Below, one piece after another: positions 34,328-43,926 of a DNA stretch of 64,000 nucleotides (the first letter of the stretch is position 1; the number at the start of each line of letters is the position of its first letter). The translations under genes and the position numbers were made by a program. The notes beneath the pieces were generated by a model. It saw nothing but the letters and a program-made list of their open reading frames with translations. It made no database searches and was not told the origin of the DNA. The DNA is from JBLXBZ01 sp048265185 (GTDB lineage Bacteria; Pseudomonadota; Alphaproteobacteria; Rhizobiales; Stappiaceae). The stretch lies in assembly GCA_048265185.1 (NCBI GenBank), contig JBLXBZ010000008.1, positions 1 to 64,000 on the forward strand. The letters are read 5' to 3'.

Positions 34328-35734
34328 TTATGACCCTTTCTGGATCGCCCAAAGCTCAAGGCCAAGGCCAGGATAATCACCGCTTAGATGCAGCGCGAAA
34401 GCGGCGGAGGATTGGAGTTGCGGCCATAATTCGTTGTTTGTGTCGAGGCGGAAGTAAACGGCGTTCTGGATATAGGGGATTTCTCGCGGCGCCACCGACA
34501 TGGGCGTGATGGGAATGCCCGGAAGTTGCAGGTTCACAAGTTCCCGAATTTTCTCCACCGGGCCGATTTTCACTTGAATCGGCATTTGCGAGCGCAACGC
34601 TTCAAGACCCACATTGGCGTGGGCGATCAATACGAACTCGCGGTTTTGATAAACCATCCTGTCGCTTGTCTCTCCAAGCCAGACGCCGAAGTCTCTCTTG
34701 ACCAACTGAATATTGACGGCGTTTTGCTCAACCACAAAGCTCAGTTGCCCGCGCAGGATCTCAATGACTTGGTCAAAAGTGGAGCGAAGATCAAGGTGAT
34801 TATAAGCCGGGACGTCAGGTGGCCGACGACTTTCCGATCCATAGGCGCTGATCTCGCCAATGAGGGAGATCAGATCGCGGTAAAGGCTTTCAGGCGCGTG
34901 CCGTCCGGATGCGATCATGTGAGACAGCAGGACTTCATTCCGGTTCGTGACGCCCAGCATCATGAGATCCATCAAGCCCGCGCGAGTGCTTGCGCCTTGC
35001 CCTGCGGCGTTTGCGGCCAGGGCTTGGCCGCGCTTGCGCAACAGGCTGCGCACTTGCTCCATGAGCGACTTCAGATAGGGAGCCGCGTTTACGTTCAGGA
35101 CAGGGGGAATGAACGAGCTTGAAAGCTGGACGGCGCCGTTGGATTCAACGCTGTCAATTTGCGCGATCGGCAAACTTATCGTTTCATCAAGACTTTCGCC
35201 TTCCATAATGAGACGAGCCGTTAAGGCGCCGACTTGGATTTGAGCGGCCGGCCGTTCCGCTTCGGTGTTGTTTTGCGCCTCGATCTCGCGACGCAGGTAT
35301 CTGCGGTCGCTCTTGTCGGCTTCGCTGACGTCAAGCCCTCCCGCCGCTTTCAGAGGAAGGGCGAGAAAAACCTTCTTGCCTTGATGCTCGGACCTGATTT
35401 GGCGCGCGGACGAGACAACATGCGACAATGAGGTTGAGAAAATCGTCCCGTCGGGGAAAACAACGTCAACGTCGCTGATTTGAATCTGGCCGAGCGCGGA
35501 CGCGTCGGCGCTGAATTCTATGCGCCGCACGCCCCAGCTGTAAGGGATCAGATCCTTTGCGCGCTGTTCAAGATTGGTGTCGATCCACCGGTCGTATTGT
35601 TGCAGATGCTGGGGCCTCAGGAACATTCCTTCCAGCCAAAGCGGTTTGCCACTAGCGTTCAATCCAAACCCCCGTAAAAATGTTTCGAGCGACGGTTCCA
35701 GCCCGAGGAGAGCGACGTCAAGGCCGCGCGCCAT
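34328..35734 (-). CDS. tssK: T6SS baseplate protein TssK
   Basis: TssK joins the baseplate to the TssL/TssM membrane complex. The family hallmark PLWLEGMFLRPQHLQQYDRW is near the N-terminus, and the shoulder and C-terminal domains follow (IQLVKRDFGVWLGET, LPGIPITPMSVAPREIPY). The start is doubtful. The ATG at 35734 gives an atypical 30-residue extension and no ribosome-binding site. A TTG at 35662 preceded by GGGGG would give 444 residues and fits the family better. It lies about 80-150 bases after tssJ, depending on the start. Confidence 0.94.
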   Translation of the reverse strand: MARGLDVALLGLEPSLETFLRGFGLNASGKPLWLEGMFLRPQHLQQYDRWIDTNLEQRAKDLIPYSWGVRRIEFSADASALGQIQISDVDVVFPDGTIFSTSLSHVVSSARQIRSEHQGKKVFLALPLKAAGGLDVSEADKSDRRYLRREIEAQNNTEAERPAAQIQVGALTARLIMEGESLDETISLPIAQIDSVESNGAVQLSSSFIPPVLNVNAAPYLKSLMEQVRSLLRKRGQALAANAAGQGASTRAGLMDLMMLGVTNRNEVLLSHMIASGRHAPESLYRDLISLIGEISAYGSESRRPPDVPAYNHLDLRSTFDQVIEILRGQLSFVVEQNAVNIQLVKRDFGVWLGETSDRMVYQNREFVLIAHANVGLEALRSQMPIQVKIGPVEKIRELVNLQLPGIPITPMSVAPREIPYIQNAVYFRLDTNNELWPQLQSSAAFALHLSGDYPGLGLELWAIQKGS

Positions 35735-35811
35735 GGTTGGCCGACAACTACATGCAGCTCTTTGTAGCGCAACGCTCCGATGACGCGACTGCGCTGGCCC
35801 CAGTCTTTCAT

Positions 35812-36300
35812 TTAAAATATCCCGAAACGACTTGGTTTATTTTGTATGCGCACCGCAAGGCTTGTCAGGAAAATATCAAAGTTGTTTGTCTTTTCTTTTT
35901 GCAGTTCGATCGAGTCTCGCCACTGAGCGAATTTGATGTCGCGAAATCCTGCGACGACGCCGATATGGGTCGCTTCATTGGAAACGCTTCGGTTATATTT
36001 TTGGGTGGCGCCGGGAACCAGTTCGTATTCGGAGCTTCCGATCAGATCTGCGCCGAGGAGCTTTTTGTCATTGTCGACAAAATCAAAAAAGTCCGCGTTA
36101 TTGAAGGCCGTCATGCCTTTCAGTTCATAGATGCGCACGACGATTGGCGCGGGGCTTCCGTCTTCGTTAGGGTTAATATTCGCATCGGCGTAAATCATCA
36201 CGCCAACAGGCGTGGGAGAGGGGGTGCTTGAGCACGCTCCGAGGGTAAAACCTCCCGACATTAAAATCGTTTTGCAAAGATCTCGTCGCGTTAACATCAT
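35812..36300 (-). CDS. tssJ: T6SS outer-membrane lipoprotein TssJ
   Basis: The 162-residue protein has a lipoprotein signal with lipobox TLGAC (Cys about residue 23), after a twin-arginine-looking TRRD that is probably incidental. The mature domain has the family's opening after a short linker, with VVRIYELKGMTAFNNADFF, and a beta-sandwich pattern through the end. It anchors the TssM periplasmic domain at the outer membrane. Its start overlaps the stop of the FHA gene by four bases. Confidence 0.92.
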   Translation of the reverse strand: MMLTRRDLCKTILMSGGFTLGACSSTPSPTPVGVMIYADANINPNEDGSPAPIVVRIYELKGMTAFNNADFFDFVDNDKKLLGADLIGSSEYELVPGATQKYNRSVSNEATHIGVVAGFRDIKFAQWRDSIELQKEKTNNFDIFLTSLAVRIQNKPSRFGIF

Positions 36301-38291
36301 TTTTTCCGGTTCTCCCAGTAGTCTCTCGACTGTCGCCGCGCCTGCTCTTCTTCAGTTTGCGCAAAAGCTTCCATGATTATTTGACGCATTACGCCGTCGA
36401 AGTCGCTGCGTATGCGGCTATAGTTTTGCTTTGCGGTCTCCCACTTTCCTTTCTTCGCGCCCAGACCTCGAATGCGCAATCCGCCTGCGTCTTCGTCATC
36501 CTCGGCGAGCATGTCGGGAGACAGGCGTTCAAACATTATTCGCATCGCGCGCTGCATGGCCGCCATGGTGATCATCGTATGAGCTTGCAGATCCTGAAAA
36601 GCTTGTCTGGTGGCTTGATCCGGCTTCTGGAAACCTCCCGACTTTGTCAAAAGCATTTCGTCGATGGCCAATTCTCCAACCTTGAAATGTTTGAAGGGGT
36701 TGTTTTCCTCCGGCGCAATTTGGGTTTCGTCCATTCGGAACTCAGATTTGAGCATTTTGCGCGCGGATAAGAGCACGACCATGCCTTGGGCGAGCTCGCG
36801 GATCATTCCGCCGGCCTCCTCCATCAGCGCAGCGCGCTTCTCAGCGCCGACTTTCGCGTCGGGAAACCCCAAACCGACAAGAAACGCGTGCGTTAATTGC
36901 TCGTCGTCCTTTGGAAAGGAGGGAGAAGACGGCGTGGGAGGAGGGGCGGGGCGTTGAGGGGCTGAAGCCGTGGCGGTGGCGCCAGCCTGTGAGGCTACAG
37001 GTCCGGTGGGGGGCGTTTGAGAACGTCCGATTGGCGGCGTTGGGAGCGGGGGCGTTGGCGGATTGGCCGCTGGCCTTGCGGGGGGACGCACGCCGGGCGC
37101 GGATAGTTTCGCTTTTTCGTCCAGTTCGGCCAGACGTCGTTCGCGGCGCGCCTTGAGCGCAGCCAAATGATCGATGGGATCGGCGCCGCCGGTGGGCGCG
37201 GCGCGCGGCGTCATAGCCGGAACGGGGCGGTCTGGCTGGGGCTCTTTGGCGCTTTGCGGCGTAAGAATTTCTATATGATCCGCTTTCAGCGCTGGGCTCA
37301 ACCCTTGGTCGCCATTCAAAACGGCGTTAGTCGGAGGGGGAGGAGGCGCCTGGGTCGCAGGAGAAGGCGTCGTGGGAGCGCGTGAGGGGGCGGCCGCCGC
37401 CAGATCGCCGCCCATAAGCTGATCAAGAAAATCTACAGGAATAACCTCTTGGGCGGGAGCTGGTTCTGCGCTCTGGGGTTTATGAGGAAGTGCGTTGGGA
37501 GCTTGCGAATAGGGCGTTTGGCCAGCTTGGGGGCGCCCGGCGGGCAGGCTGGTTTGCGGCTCTGAATAGACGGGGCTTGCGGGCGCCGGCGCGGCGACGG
37601 GGGCGCGCACAGGTTCGACTTGTGGCGGCAGACTTGTGGCGGGGTGTTCAAATTCAGGGTTTTGCGGCGCGGAAGGCGCTGGTTGGTCGCCCGTCCGGTC
37701 AAGATAGGCCATTGGATCTGCGGTGGCGCCTGGCGCGGGCGAATAACCGGCCCGGGAGGCTATGGGACGGGCTTGCGGTTGGCTTAATTTCGTGAGGCCG
37801 CCTGAGAGGTAATCCAGAGGATCAAGCGATTGCTTTGTGCGTACGGCCGCGCCGGAGGTGTCGCTATTGGGCGAGAGCTGAGCGTCAATGCGCGAGGAAG
37901 GGGGTCTTTGCGTATGGGGCGGCGATTGGTGAGTTTGCGTCGCCGTTAAAGGCGGCGGCGGTGGCGGCGCGGGGGCGGGTTCCGCGGCTTTTAAGTGAGC
38001 GGTGATCAAATAGCGGCCGATTTGAAAATTGGTGGTCTGGCCGATCTGAACGGATTGCCCCCGACCTATCGGCGTTTCCACGCCGGCGAGAAACGTTCCG
38101 TTGGTGCTTTCATCAACCAGATAATAGACGCCGCCCTGACAGATGACGCGGGCGTGAATGGAAGAAAGAATTCTCTCGCCGTCGGGCAAAACCCAGTCGC
38201 ATCTTTGAGAGCGACCCAAAGTCCCTCCCTCGGGACCAAATGTATGGCTGGTTCCGGTTTGCTGACAGGATAACGTCAGTGTAACAGTCAT
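36297..38291 (-). CDS. FHA-domain T6SS protein (Fha/TagH) with long Pro-rich linker
   Basis: The 664-residue protein has an N-terminal FHA domain that binds phosphothreonine (GTLGRSQRCDWVLPD, SSIHARV, DESTNGTFL), a Pro/Ala/Gln-rich linker of about 370 residues, and the C-terminal type VI FHA domain (about 480-664) with LTHAFLVGLGFPDAKVG and FKHFKVGELAID. In Pseudomonas the equivalent protein is phosphorylated by PpkA and triggers secretion. The very long disordered linker is noteworthy. The gene overlaps tssG and tssJ by four bases on each side, inside the core operon. Confidence 0.93.
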   Translation of the reverse strand: MTVTLTLSCQQTGTSHTFGPEGGTLGRSQRCDWVLPDGERILSSIHARVICQGGVYYLVDESTNGTFLAGVETPIGRGQSVQIGQTTNFQIGRYLITAHLKAAEPAPAPPPPPPLTATQTHQSPPHTQRPPSSRIDAQLSPNSDTSGAAVRTKQSLDPLDYLSGGLTKLSQPQARPIASRAGYSPAPGATADPMAYLDRTGDQPAPSAPQNPEFEHPATSLPPQVEPVRAPVAAPAPASPVYSEPQTSLPAGRPQAGQTPYSQAPNALPHKPQSAEPAPAQEVIPVDFLDQLMGGDLAAAAPSRAPTTPSPATQAPPPPPTNAVLNGDQGLSPALKADHIEILTPQSAKEPQPDRPVPAMTPRAAPTGGADPIDHLAALKARRERRLAELDEKAKLSAPGVRPPARPAANPPTPPLPTPPIGRSQTPPTGPVASQAGATATASAPQRPAPPPTPSSPSFPKDDEQLTHAFLVGLGFPDAKVGAEKRAALMEEAGGMIRELAQGMVVLLSARKMLKSEFRMDETQIAPEENNPFKHFKVGELAIDEMLLTKSGGFQKPDQATRQAFQDLQAHTMITMAAMQRAMRIMFERLSPDMLAEDDEDAGGLRIRGLGAKKGKWETAKQNYSRIRSDFDGVMRQIIMEAFAQTEEEQARRQSRDYWENRKK

Positions 38292-39385
38292 GCCGCCCCC
38301 TGTATGTCAAATGCGTCGCTTTGAGACGCGCGGGGATAAAGCCTCACTGGGGTCTCCATTTCGCCGTCGCCGCTGGCGAGCCAGAAGGTTTCGCCAAGAC
38401 GCGCGCCTTCCAGCCGTCCCGCCTGAATGCTCTCGGATATAAATTCAAACTCGAGGTCCCACTCAAGCGGGTCGCGGATAATCATGGACAGGAGCGCGGG
38501 AATTTCGTGATGGCGCGCGCCGCCGGGCATGAATGGCTCCAGCTCTTGGCTGGTGGCCGGACCGAGCCGCAGGGTGAATTTTCCCAAATCGTCATCGACT
38601 TCCTCGCCGAGAACCACGTCTTCACCCAAGGTGGTGTTGCGCACGCCCAGAGCCATTTGCTCCGCGGCTTCGATATGAACCCGGCGCATGACATATTCTT
38701 CGACTTTGCAATTAACCTTGAGGCAATTGGAGAGTATTGACGCGGCCGCTTCCGCTGAATTGGAATAAAGCGACAGCAATCCCACGTGAGGCAAGAGCGC
38801 CGATCTGGGAACTCCGCCGATCTCATCGCGACTTTCCACCGGAAACCCACACAGAGCGAGAAACCGGCGGGATATCGGATCACGGGCCTTTGGCGCATAG
38901 CGCACGTGATATCGTGATTTTCGCCAGATCTGGAATAACAGCGTGATCAGTCGGTGATTGAACAGGTCAAGAAAGTCCTCCAACGCCGACGGCGCTTCGT
39001 CTTGCTCGATAATGCGTTCGGTGTTGAAGGGAGGAAGCGGGGATGAAGGTCCATACAGGCCCAGAAAATTGACGCGAATGTCAAAGCGCTCCGCCGCCGC
39101 GTCATAGTGGATTTGCGAGATGTCGCCGGCGCCAAAACTCAGGGAGCGCGTCGCGCGAAAGCGGATAGACTCGCGGGCGGGATCCTGTCCGGCCCCCATT
39201 TTGTTTACGTCGTCATGCAATAAGCCAATTAAATGGACGAGTTGGAAGAACTGACTGTTGGCCATGTGGGCCGCCAGCTCCTGAGACGCCGCCGTTTTTT
39301 GCGGTTCAAGCGAGCCTGTCTCCAGCGCGAGAGAGACGGGAAGGGCTTTGGATGGCGTGAAGCTTGAGATTTGAGCGTTGTTCAT
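38288..39385 (-). CDS. tssG: T6SS baseplate protein TssG
   Basis: TssG forms the baseplate wedge with TssF and TssE. The protein of about 365 residues shows the family pattern: FFQLVHLIGLLHD, IRFRATRSLSFGAGDI, FLGLYGPSSPLPPFNTERI and FLDLFNHRLITLLFQIWRK. The ATG at 39385 overlaps the tssF stop by four bases (ATGA), which supports it over the longer frame to 39418. It overlaps the FHA gene downstream by four bases. Confidence 0.94.
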   Translation of the reverse strand: MNNAQISSFTPSKALPVSLALETGSLEPQKTAASQELAAHMANSQFFQLVHLIGLLHDDVNKMGAGQDPARESIRFRATRSLSFGAGDISQIHYDAAAERFDIRVNFLGLYGPSSPLPPFNTERIIEQDEAPSALEDFLDLFNHRLITLLFQIWRKSRYHVRYAPKARDPISRRFLALCGFPVESRDEIGGVPRSALLPHVGLLSLYSNSAEAAASILSNCLKVNCKVEEYVMRRVHIEAAEQMALGVRNTTLGEDVVLGEEVDDDLGKFTLRLGPATSQELEPFMPGGARHHEIPALLSMIIRDPLEWDLEFEFISESIQAGRLEGARLGETFWLASGDGEMETPVRLYPRASQSDAFDIQGAA

Positions 39386-41127
39386 ATCTGCGCCACGGAC
39401 CCCTCTTTTGGACTCCAATGGTGCACGACGTTCGCATCCGTGCCGGTGATTGAAAAACGATGCAGGCTGTTAATGCTGGCGTAGGATTTGAGGAATTGAT
39501 CCAGGACGGTTCCAAACAGGTACATTTCCGCCTCGCCGCCCATGGCGTTTTCCGCAAGTTTAAGTGAAAGCTCATAGGCGCGCACCGGTCGGCCGTATCT
39601 AAAGATATCGACGCCTTTTCGCTCGAACGTCTGGAAACTTTGAAGCAAATGGTCTCTTTGCATGGCGGCTTGCTTGTCGACATTGGCGCGAAAGTCATAG
39701 GCTCCGATTACGGTGCGCAATGCGTCAACGTCAATCAGCGAGGCGTAGTTACGCGACAAATTGGCGATGAGCGTCCATAGGACGCCATCGTCAAGCGGCG
39801 GCGGGACTTCGGTTAAAATGGGGGTCACATTTTCAAAGGTGAGCTTCGCCGGGGTCGCTGAGGTGGAACGATTAACCGAGCCTATCCCAAAGCGGGAGGC
39901 GTGACGCCCATTGGAGCAGATAAGTTGCAATGAAATAGTTTCGGTCGGCGGCAGTTTTTGGGCGTTAAGCCGCGTCACGAACGAAATATAGTGATCAACG
40001 CCCGCGCCTAAAACCGAGGGACGGATGGAAGTGCGGTAGAAAAGGTGCTCTTTGTCGCTGGCCCCGTCATTGGAGAAGGACTCGAAGGCGTTATAGGTTA
40101 TTTTTTTGTTGCTTCCTTGCACCCAGCCGGTGACGGAAGCAATGTCGAGAACGGAGCAGACATCGGTTCCGCCAAGGGCGCGAACTGGATATTCGGTGCG
40201 GTCGTGAGAGACGAGAAGGGCTTGCCCTTCGGTTTTAAAAATATTCACCGCCGGCGTTGCATTCAAGCAGATTTGTTCTTTGGTGACGCGGGTTATGTCG
40301 GCGAGGCTTTGGGATAGTTGAAAAACAAGCGTGAAGCGATTGGCCTGAATCTGGGCGAATTTTTCAAGACCCTTTATGCGGACGTACATGAACTTTTCCG
40401 GACAGGCGAAATATTCCTGCATAATCCGAAAGCCGTCAAAAGAGCCGTTGGGATAGGGTAGCGTCGCCTCTTCGCGGGGAAAACCCATGGGTTCAATGGC
40501 GACGTCGGCGTCAAGGGGCGCGCCGCCGCTGGGAACGAACTGCACGGAGCGCACTCGCGTCATAAGAGCGAGAAACAACGCTCGCGCCGTTGTGGCGTTG
40601 CCTTGCCCTCCTAAAAAAAGCTGTAAGGGGGCCACGCCAAGCGCAAGCAATCCGGAGCCGCCGACACGCTCGATGGTGAGGCTTAGTTTCGCGCTGTCTT
40701 TGCGGTTCTCAAGCTCAACGCCCGCCACCTCCAGCGGCAAGACTTTTAGCTCATAGCTGGTCTGGAATCTTGCGGCGTGCCCTTCGCGGGCCTCCGTCTT
40801 CACCGGCGTGCCTTTGGGAACGGTGATATAAGGTTCGCTAACGCCCGCCGCATGACGAAAGCGCAAGGTGGTCATTGGAGGGACGGGCCTTAGATAGTGA
40901 GGCCAGACAAGTTTTAGAAGACTATGAGCGACCTCGGGCATTTCTGCGTCAAGTCGTTGGCGCAGGCGTCCCACGAGAAACGCAAACCCCTCGAGAAGTC
41001 GTTCTACGTCCGGGTCGGTTGGCTCATCGGCAAGGAACTTTGATAGCCGTGGATTGGCCTTGGCGAAAAGACCGCCCATTTCACGCAGGTAATTTAGTTC
41101 ATCGCGGTAGTAAGCATTGACTGACAT
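39382..41127 (-). CDS. tssF: T6SS baseplate protein TssF
   Basis: The 581-residue protein begins with the TssF hallmark, YYRDELNYLREMGGLFAKANP, followed by DPDVERLLEGFAFLVGRLRQ and SLLKLVWPHYLRPVPPMTTL. It is the other main wedge subunit and binds TssG and TssK. The length matches the family. It lies 22 bases after tssE and is coupled to tssG. Confidence 0.95.
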   Translation of the reverse strand: MSVNAYYRDELNYLREMGGLFAKANPRLSKFLADEPTDPDVERLLEGFAFLVGRLRQRLDAEMPEVAHSLLKLVWPHYLRPVPPMTTLRFRHAAGVSEPYITVPKGTPVKTEAREGHAARFQTSYELKVLPLEVAGVELENRKDSAKLSLTIERVGGSGLLALGVAPLQLFLGGQGNATTARALFLALMTRVRSVQFVPSGGAPLDADVAIEPMGFPREEATLPYPNGSFDGFRIMQEYFACPEKFMYVRIKGLEKFAQIQANRFTLVFQLSQSLADITRVTKEQICLNATPAVNIFKTEGQALLVSHDRTEYPVRALGGTDVCSVLDIASVTGWVQGSNKKITYNAFESFSNDGASDKEHLFYRTSIRPSVLGAGVDHYISFVTRLNAQKLPPTETISLQLICSNGRHASRFGIGSVNRSTSATPAKLTFENVTPILTEVPPPLDDGVLWTLIANLSRNYASLIDVDALRTVIGAYDFRANVDKQAAMQRDHLLQSFQTFERKGVDIFRYGRPVRAYELSLKLAENAMGGEAEMYLFGTVLDQFLKSYASINSLHRFSITGTDANVVHHWSPKEGSVAQI

Positions 41128-41149
41128 GTTTTAGCGCAGACTTTCCGTC

Positions 41150-41563
41150 CTAGGCGTTCACTCTGATTTGGCCGGAGCTGTCGAGGACTGAATCAAACCG
41201 TATGCGCACCGAGCGCGTACGAGAAACCAATTCCGCCTCAACGTTGAACATAAACTCCAATGGTTTCGCGTCGTCCTCCACCATACGAACGACAGCATTT
41301 TTCAAACGGGGCTCAAACATTCTGATCTGACGTTCTATGTCGCGGCAAAGCTCGCTCGCCGTATCCTGACGGCTTTGCGACACGGCGTTGAAATCAGCCA
41401 TGCCGAAATCAGGTCTGGTTTCGCAGCAACCGGCCATGCTGTTGAGCAGAATGCGCAAATCCGCAAGAATGCTGTCGAGCAAAGCGCTTTCGAACTGGTC
41501 GTCCGATCTGAAGGCGTCTTCCGTCAAGTCGGTTTCCAGACGCTGAAAGAGGCTGATCGCCAT
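41150..41563 (-). CDS. tssE: T6SS baseplate protein TssE (gp25-like)
   Basis: This 137-residue protein resembles phage T4 gp25, which starts sheath polymerisation. The pattern LETDLTEDAF...DSILADLRILLNSMAGCCETRPDFG (split here by variable residues) and IERQIRMFEPRLKN is typical, as is the late strand with FNVEAELVSR. It follows tssC after a gap of about 80 bases that contains a strong hairpin, which may lower its expression relative to the sheath genes. Confidence 0.92.
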   Translation of the reverse strand: MAISLFQRLETDLTEDAFRSDDQFESALLDSILADLRILLNSMAGCCETRPDFGMADFNAVSQSRQDTASELCRDIERQIRMFEPRLKNAVVRMVEDDAKPLEFMFNVEAELVSRTRSVRIRFDSVLDSSGQIRVNA

Positions 41564-41589
41564 GTCGCCGCACCTTTAACACCAATATG

Positions 41590-41615
41590 CGGAGCGTCGC
41601 CTTGCCGACGCTCCG
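41590..41615 (-). promoter_or_regulatory. Intercistronic hairpin between tssC and tssE
   Basis: A perfect 10-bp stem CGGAGCGTCG/CGACGCTCCG (41590-41599 with 41606-41615) closes a 6-base loop. It lies 30 bases after the tssC stop with no T-run. It may protect the tssB-tssC message from 3' decay or act as a leaky terminator, so that sheath proteins exceed baseplate proteins. Confidence 0.65.
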
Positions 41616-41644
41616 ATGATCATGATTGTTCGCGTCCTCAAGGC

Positions 41645-43129
41645 CTACGCTTTGTCCAGTTTTCCTCTTAGAGACAACGTGAAGTCGGCGCCCATGTATT
41701 TGAAATGCGGCTGCACGGACATGCCGACGCTGTACCAGCCTGGCTCGCCCTCGACATCTGAAACCGTGATGACCGCTTTGCGCAGCGGGCGCCGGGAACG
41801 CACGTCCGCCGAAGGGTTGTCTTGGTCCGACACATACTGACGAATCCAGTTGTTCAGCTCCATTTGCAGCTCGCCGCGGTCTTTCCAGCTACCGATGTTC
41901 TCGCGCTGAAGCACTTTGATGTAATGCGCCAAACGATTGATAATCATCATGTAGGGAAGCTGGGTGCCAAGTTTGTAGTTCAACTCAGCTTCCTTGCCTT
42001 CCGGAGAATTGCCGAAAAACTTGGGCTTTTGCACCGAGTTGGCTGAGAAGAAGGCCGCGTTATCGCTTCCCTTGCGCATGGTGAGGGAGATGAAGCCTTG
42101 CTCGGCGAGCTCGTATTCCTTGCGGTCCGAAACTAGAACCTCCGTTGGAATTTTACTCTGTAGCTGCCCCATCGCTTCGAAGGTATGAAGGGGAAGGTCT
42201 TCAACCGCGCCGCCTGATTGGGGGCCGATAATGTTAGGACACCAGCGGAATTTGGCGAAACTATCTGTCAGTTTCGTCGCCATGGCGAAAGAGGCGTTGC
42301 CCCAAAGATAGTTTTTGCTCTCGCCGTTGGCGTCTTCCTGATAGTTGAACGCTTTAACCGGCGTCGTTTCAGGGCCGTAGGGCGTGCGCAGCATGAAGCG
42401 AGGCATGGCCAGCGCAAAATATCTTGAATCTTCGGATTCGCGGAACGAATTCCATTTGGCGTATTTGGGGCCTTCGAAAATCGATTCCATGTCTTTGAGA
42501 TTTGGAATTTCTTCGAAGCTGTCGACGCCGAACATGGAAGGGGACGTGGCCGCGATGAATGGAGCGTGAGCCATTGAGCCGACGCTGGCGCAATATTGGG
42601 CGAGCTTGACGTCTTGCGAGCCGGGCCCGAAATCATAGTTGGCGACGACCGCGCCAACAGGCTGACCGCCGAACTGACCATATTCAGCCGTGTATATATG
42701 CTTGTAGAGGCCCGACTTGACCACCTCCGGGCTGTCTTCGAAATCTTCCAACAACTCGTCTTTGGCGACGCTCATCATTTCGATTTTGATGTTCTGACGG
42801 AAATCCGTGCGGTCAACAACGAACTTCAGACTGCGCCAAGCCGATTCAAGGCTCTGAAAAGCTTCATTATGAAGCACCTGATCAACCTGAGTTGACAGCT
42901 TCTGGTCGATTTCGGTGATCATCATGTCGATGGCGGCGCTATTGACCTGATTTTCGCCGGCTGTTGGTTTTAGCAGTTCGGAGATGAAGGCGGCGACGCC
43001 TTTGCGCGCCACGTCATAACCGTCGTCATGAGGCGTTAGCTTGGTTTCCTGAAGAATTTGATCCAGCAAGGAGGCGTCAAGCTCTTGCGTTTCCACTGAA
43101 GTTTGTTGCTGTGTGTCAGTCTCAGCCAT
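41645..43129 (-). CDS. tssC: T6SS sheath protein TssC (VipB)
   Basis: TssC is the large subunit of the contractile sheath. The 494-residue protein carries the family blocks: LNQVLHNEAFQ-type VDQVLHNEAFQSLESAWRSL, DPYGQFGG-like YTAEYGQFGGQPVGAVV, APFIAATSPSMFGVDSF and the C-terminal NWIRQYVSDQDNPS. The ATG at 43129 begins AETDTQQQT, as in other members; a start at 43156 is possible. It lies about 120 bases after tssB. Confidence 0.96.
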   Translation of the reverse strand: MAETDTQQQTSVETQELDASLLDQILQETKLTPHDDGYDVARKGVAAFISELLKPTAGENQVNSAAIDMMITEIDQKLSTQVDQVLHNEAFQSLESAWRSLKFVVDRTDFRQNIKIEMMSVAKDELLEDFEDSPEVVKSGLYKHIYTAEYGQFGGQPVGAVVANYDFGPGSQDVKLAQYCASVGSMAHAPFIAATSPSMFGVDSFEEIPNLKDMESIFEGPKYAKWNSFRESEDSRYFALAMPRFMLRTPYGPETTPVKAFNYQEDANGESKNYLWGNASFAMATKLTDSFAKFRWCPNIIGPQSGGAVEDLPLHTFEAMGQLQSKIPTEVLVSDRKEYELAEQGFISLTMRKGSDNAAFFSANSVQKPKFFGNSPEGKEAELNYKLGTQLPYMMIINRLAHYIKVLQRENIGSWKDRGELQMELNNWIRQYVSDQDNPSADVRSRRPLRKAVITVSDVEGEPGWYSVGMSVQPHFKYMGADFTLSLRGKLDKA

Positions 43130-43246
43130 TTTTGTGCGATCTCGTTTTATCTGCATTCAAATCGTGAGAAGGCGTCTCAAGAGGTTCAATTGGCTTGCGT
43201 CGTTTCAGACCCCTTGCGCCTTTTTCGGCGGTTCGTTGATCTCCAC

Positions 43247-43750
43247 CTATTTTTCGGCGGCCTTCGTCAGCTCTTCGAGTAATTTTGAACGCGCTTCTTC
43301 ATCGCCAAGAACGCCCTGAATCGCCTTGCGGAAAGCGGGAACATTGCCGAGCGGGCCTTTTAAGGCCACTAACGCTTCGCGCAGCTCAAGCAATTTGTTC
43401 AGCTCTGGCGTCTGGCGCACAATCGCCTCTGGCGTAAAATCCTTGAGATTCTCAAACTTCATCGAAACGGTGAGATTGCTCGGCTCCTCCCCTTCTTCAA
43501 CGTCGACAAGCTTGTTCTCCGTCGAAATATCGAGCGAAAGATCGTGGCTCTTCATGACTTCGTCGAAATTGTCTTTATTGATGTTGATCAGAGAGCGATC
43601 TTCCACCGGAGTGTCGTCTGGCCGATTGGTGTAGTCGCCCAAAACGACAAGTTTCAGAGGAAGCTCGACTTCTTCCTTCGCGTCGCCTGTCGCCGGTTTG
43701 TATTTAATGTTCACCCGCTCCTTGGGGGCGACAGAAGATTCTTTCGACAT
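43247..43750 (-). CDS. tssB: T6SS sheath protein TssB (VipA)
   Basis: TssB is the small sheath subunit and pairs with TssC. The 167-residue protein has the family's ERVNIKYKPATGDAKEEVEL opening, then LVVLGDYTNRPDDTPVEDR and the helix LREALVALKGPLGNVPAFRK. The ATG at 43750 has TAGGAGA seven bases upstream and is preferred to 43768. The 43751-43926 gap between tssA and tssB contains TTGAC-N5-GTCAA at 43880-43894, a possible operator or internal promoter element. Confidence 0.96.
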   Translation of the reverse strand: MSKESSVAPKERVNIKYKPATGDAKEEVELPLKLVVLGDYTNRPDDTPVEDRSLININKDNFDEVMKSHDLSLDISTENKLVDVEEGEEPSNLTVSMKFENLKDFTPEAIVRQTPELNKLLELREALVALKGPLGNVPAFRKAIQGVLGDEEARSKLLEELTKAAEK

Positions 43751-43879
43751 TACCGTTTCTCCTAACAACTAATCGGCGAATGCACCGGGCGCGCGAATTT
43801 TATCGTTTTTTGACGCGCTTTCGCAGCTGCGCTTCAAATAACTGGTAGTCTTCTTTTGTGTCAGTTCTATTTAGATAAG

Positions 43880-43894
43880 TTGACCTTGCGTCAA
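43880..43894. promoter_or_regulatory. Small inverted repeat upstream of tssB
   Basis: TTGAC and GTCAA flank five bases in the 176-base gap between tssA and tssB. The gap is AT-rich near 43840-43920 and large for this otherwise compact operon, so an internal promoter for the highly expressed sheath genes is plausible. No -24/-12 site is present. Confidence 0.3.
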
Positions 43895-43926
43895 TTAATA
43901 TCGCATTCAATGCTAATTTTGTCGAC

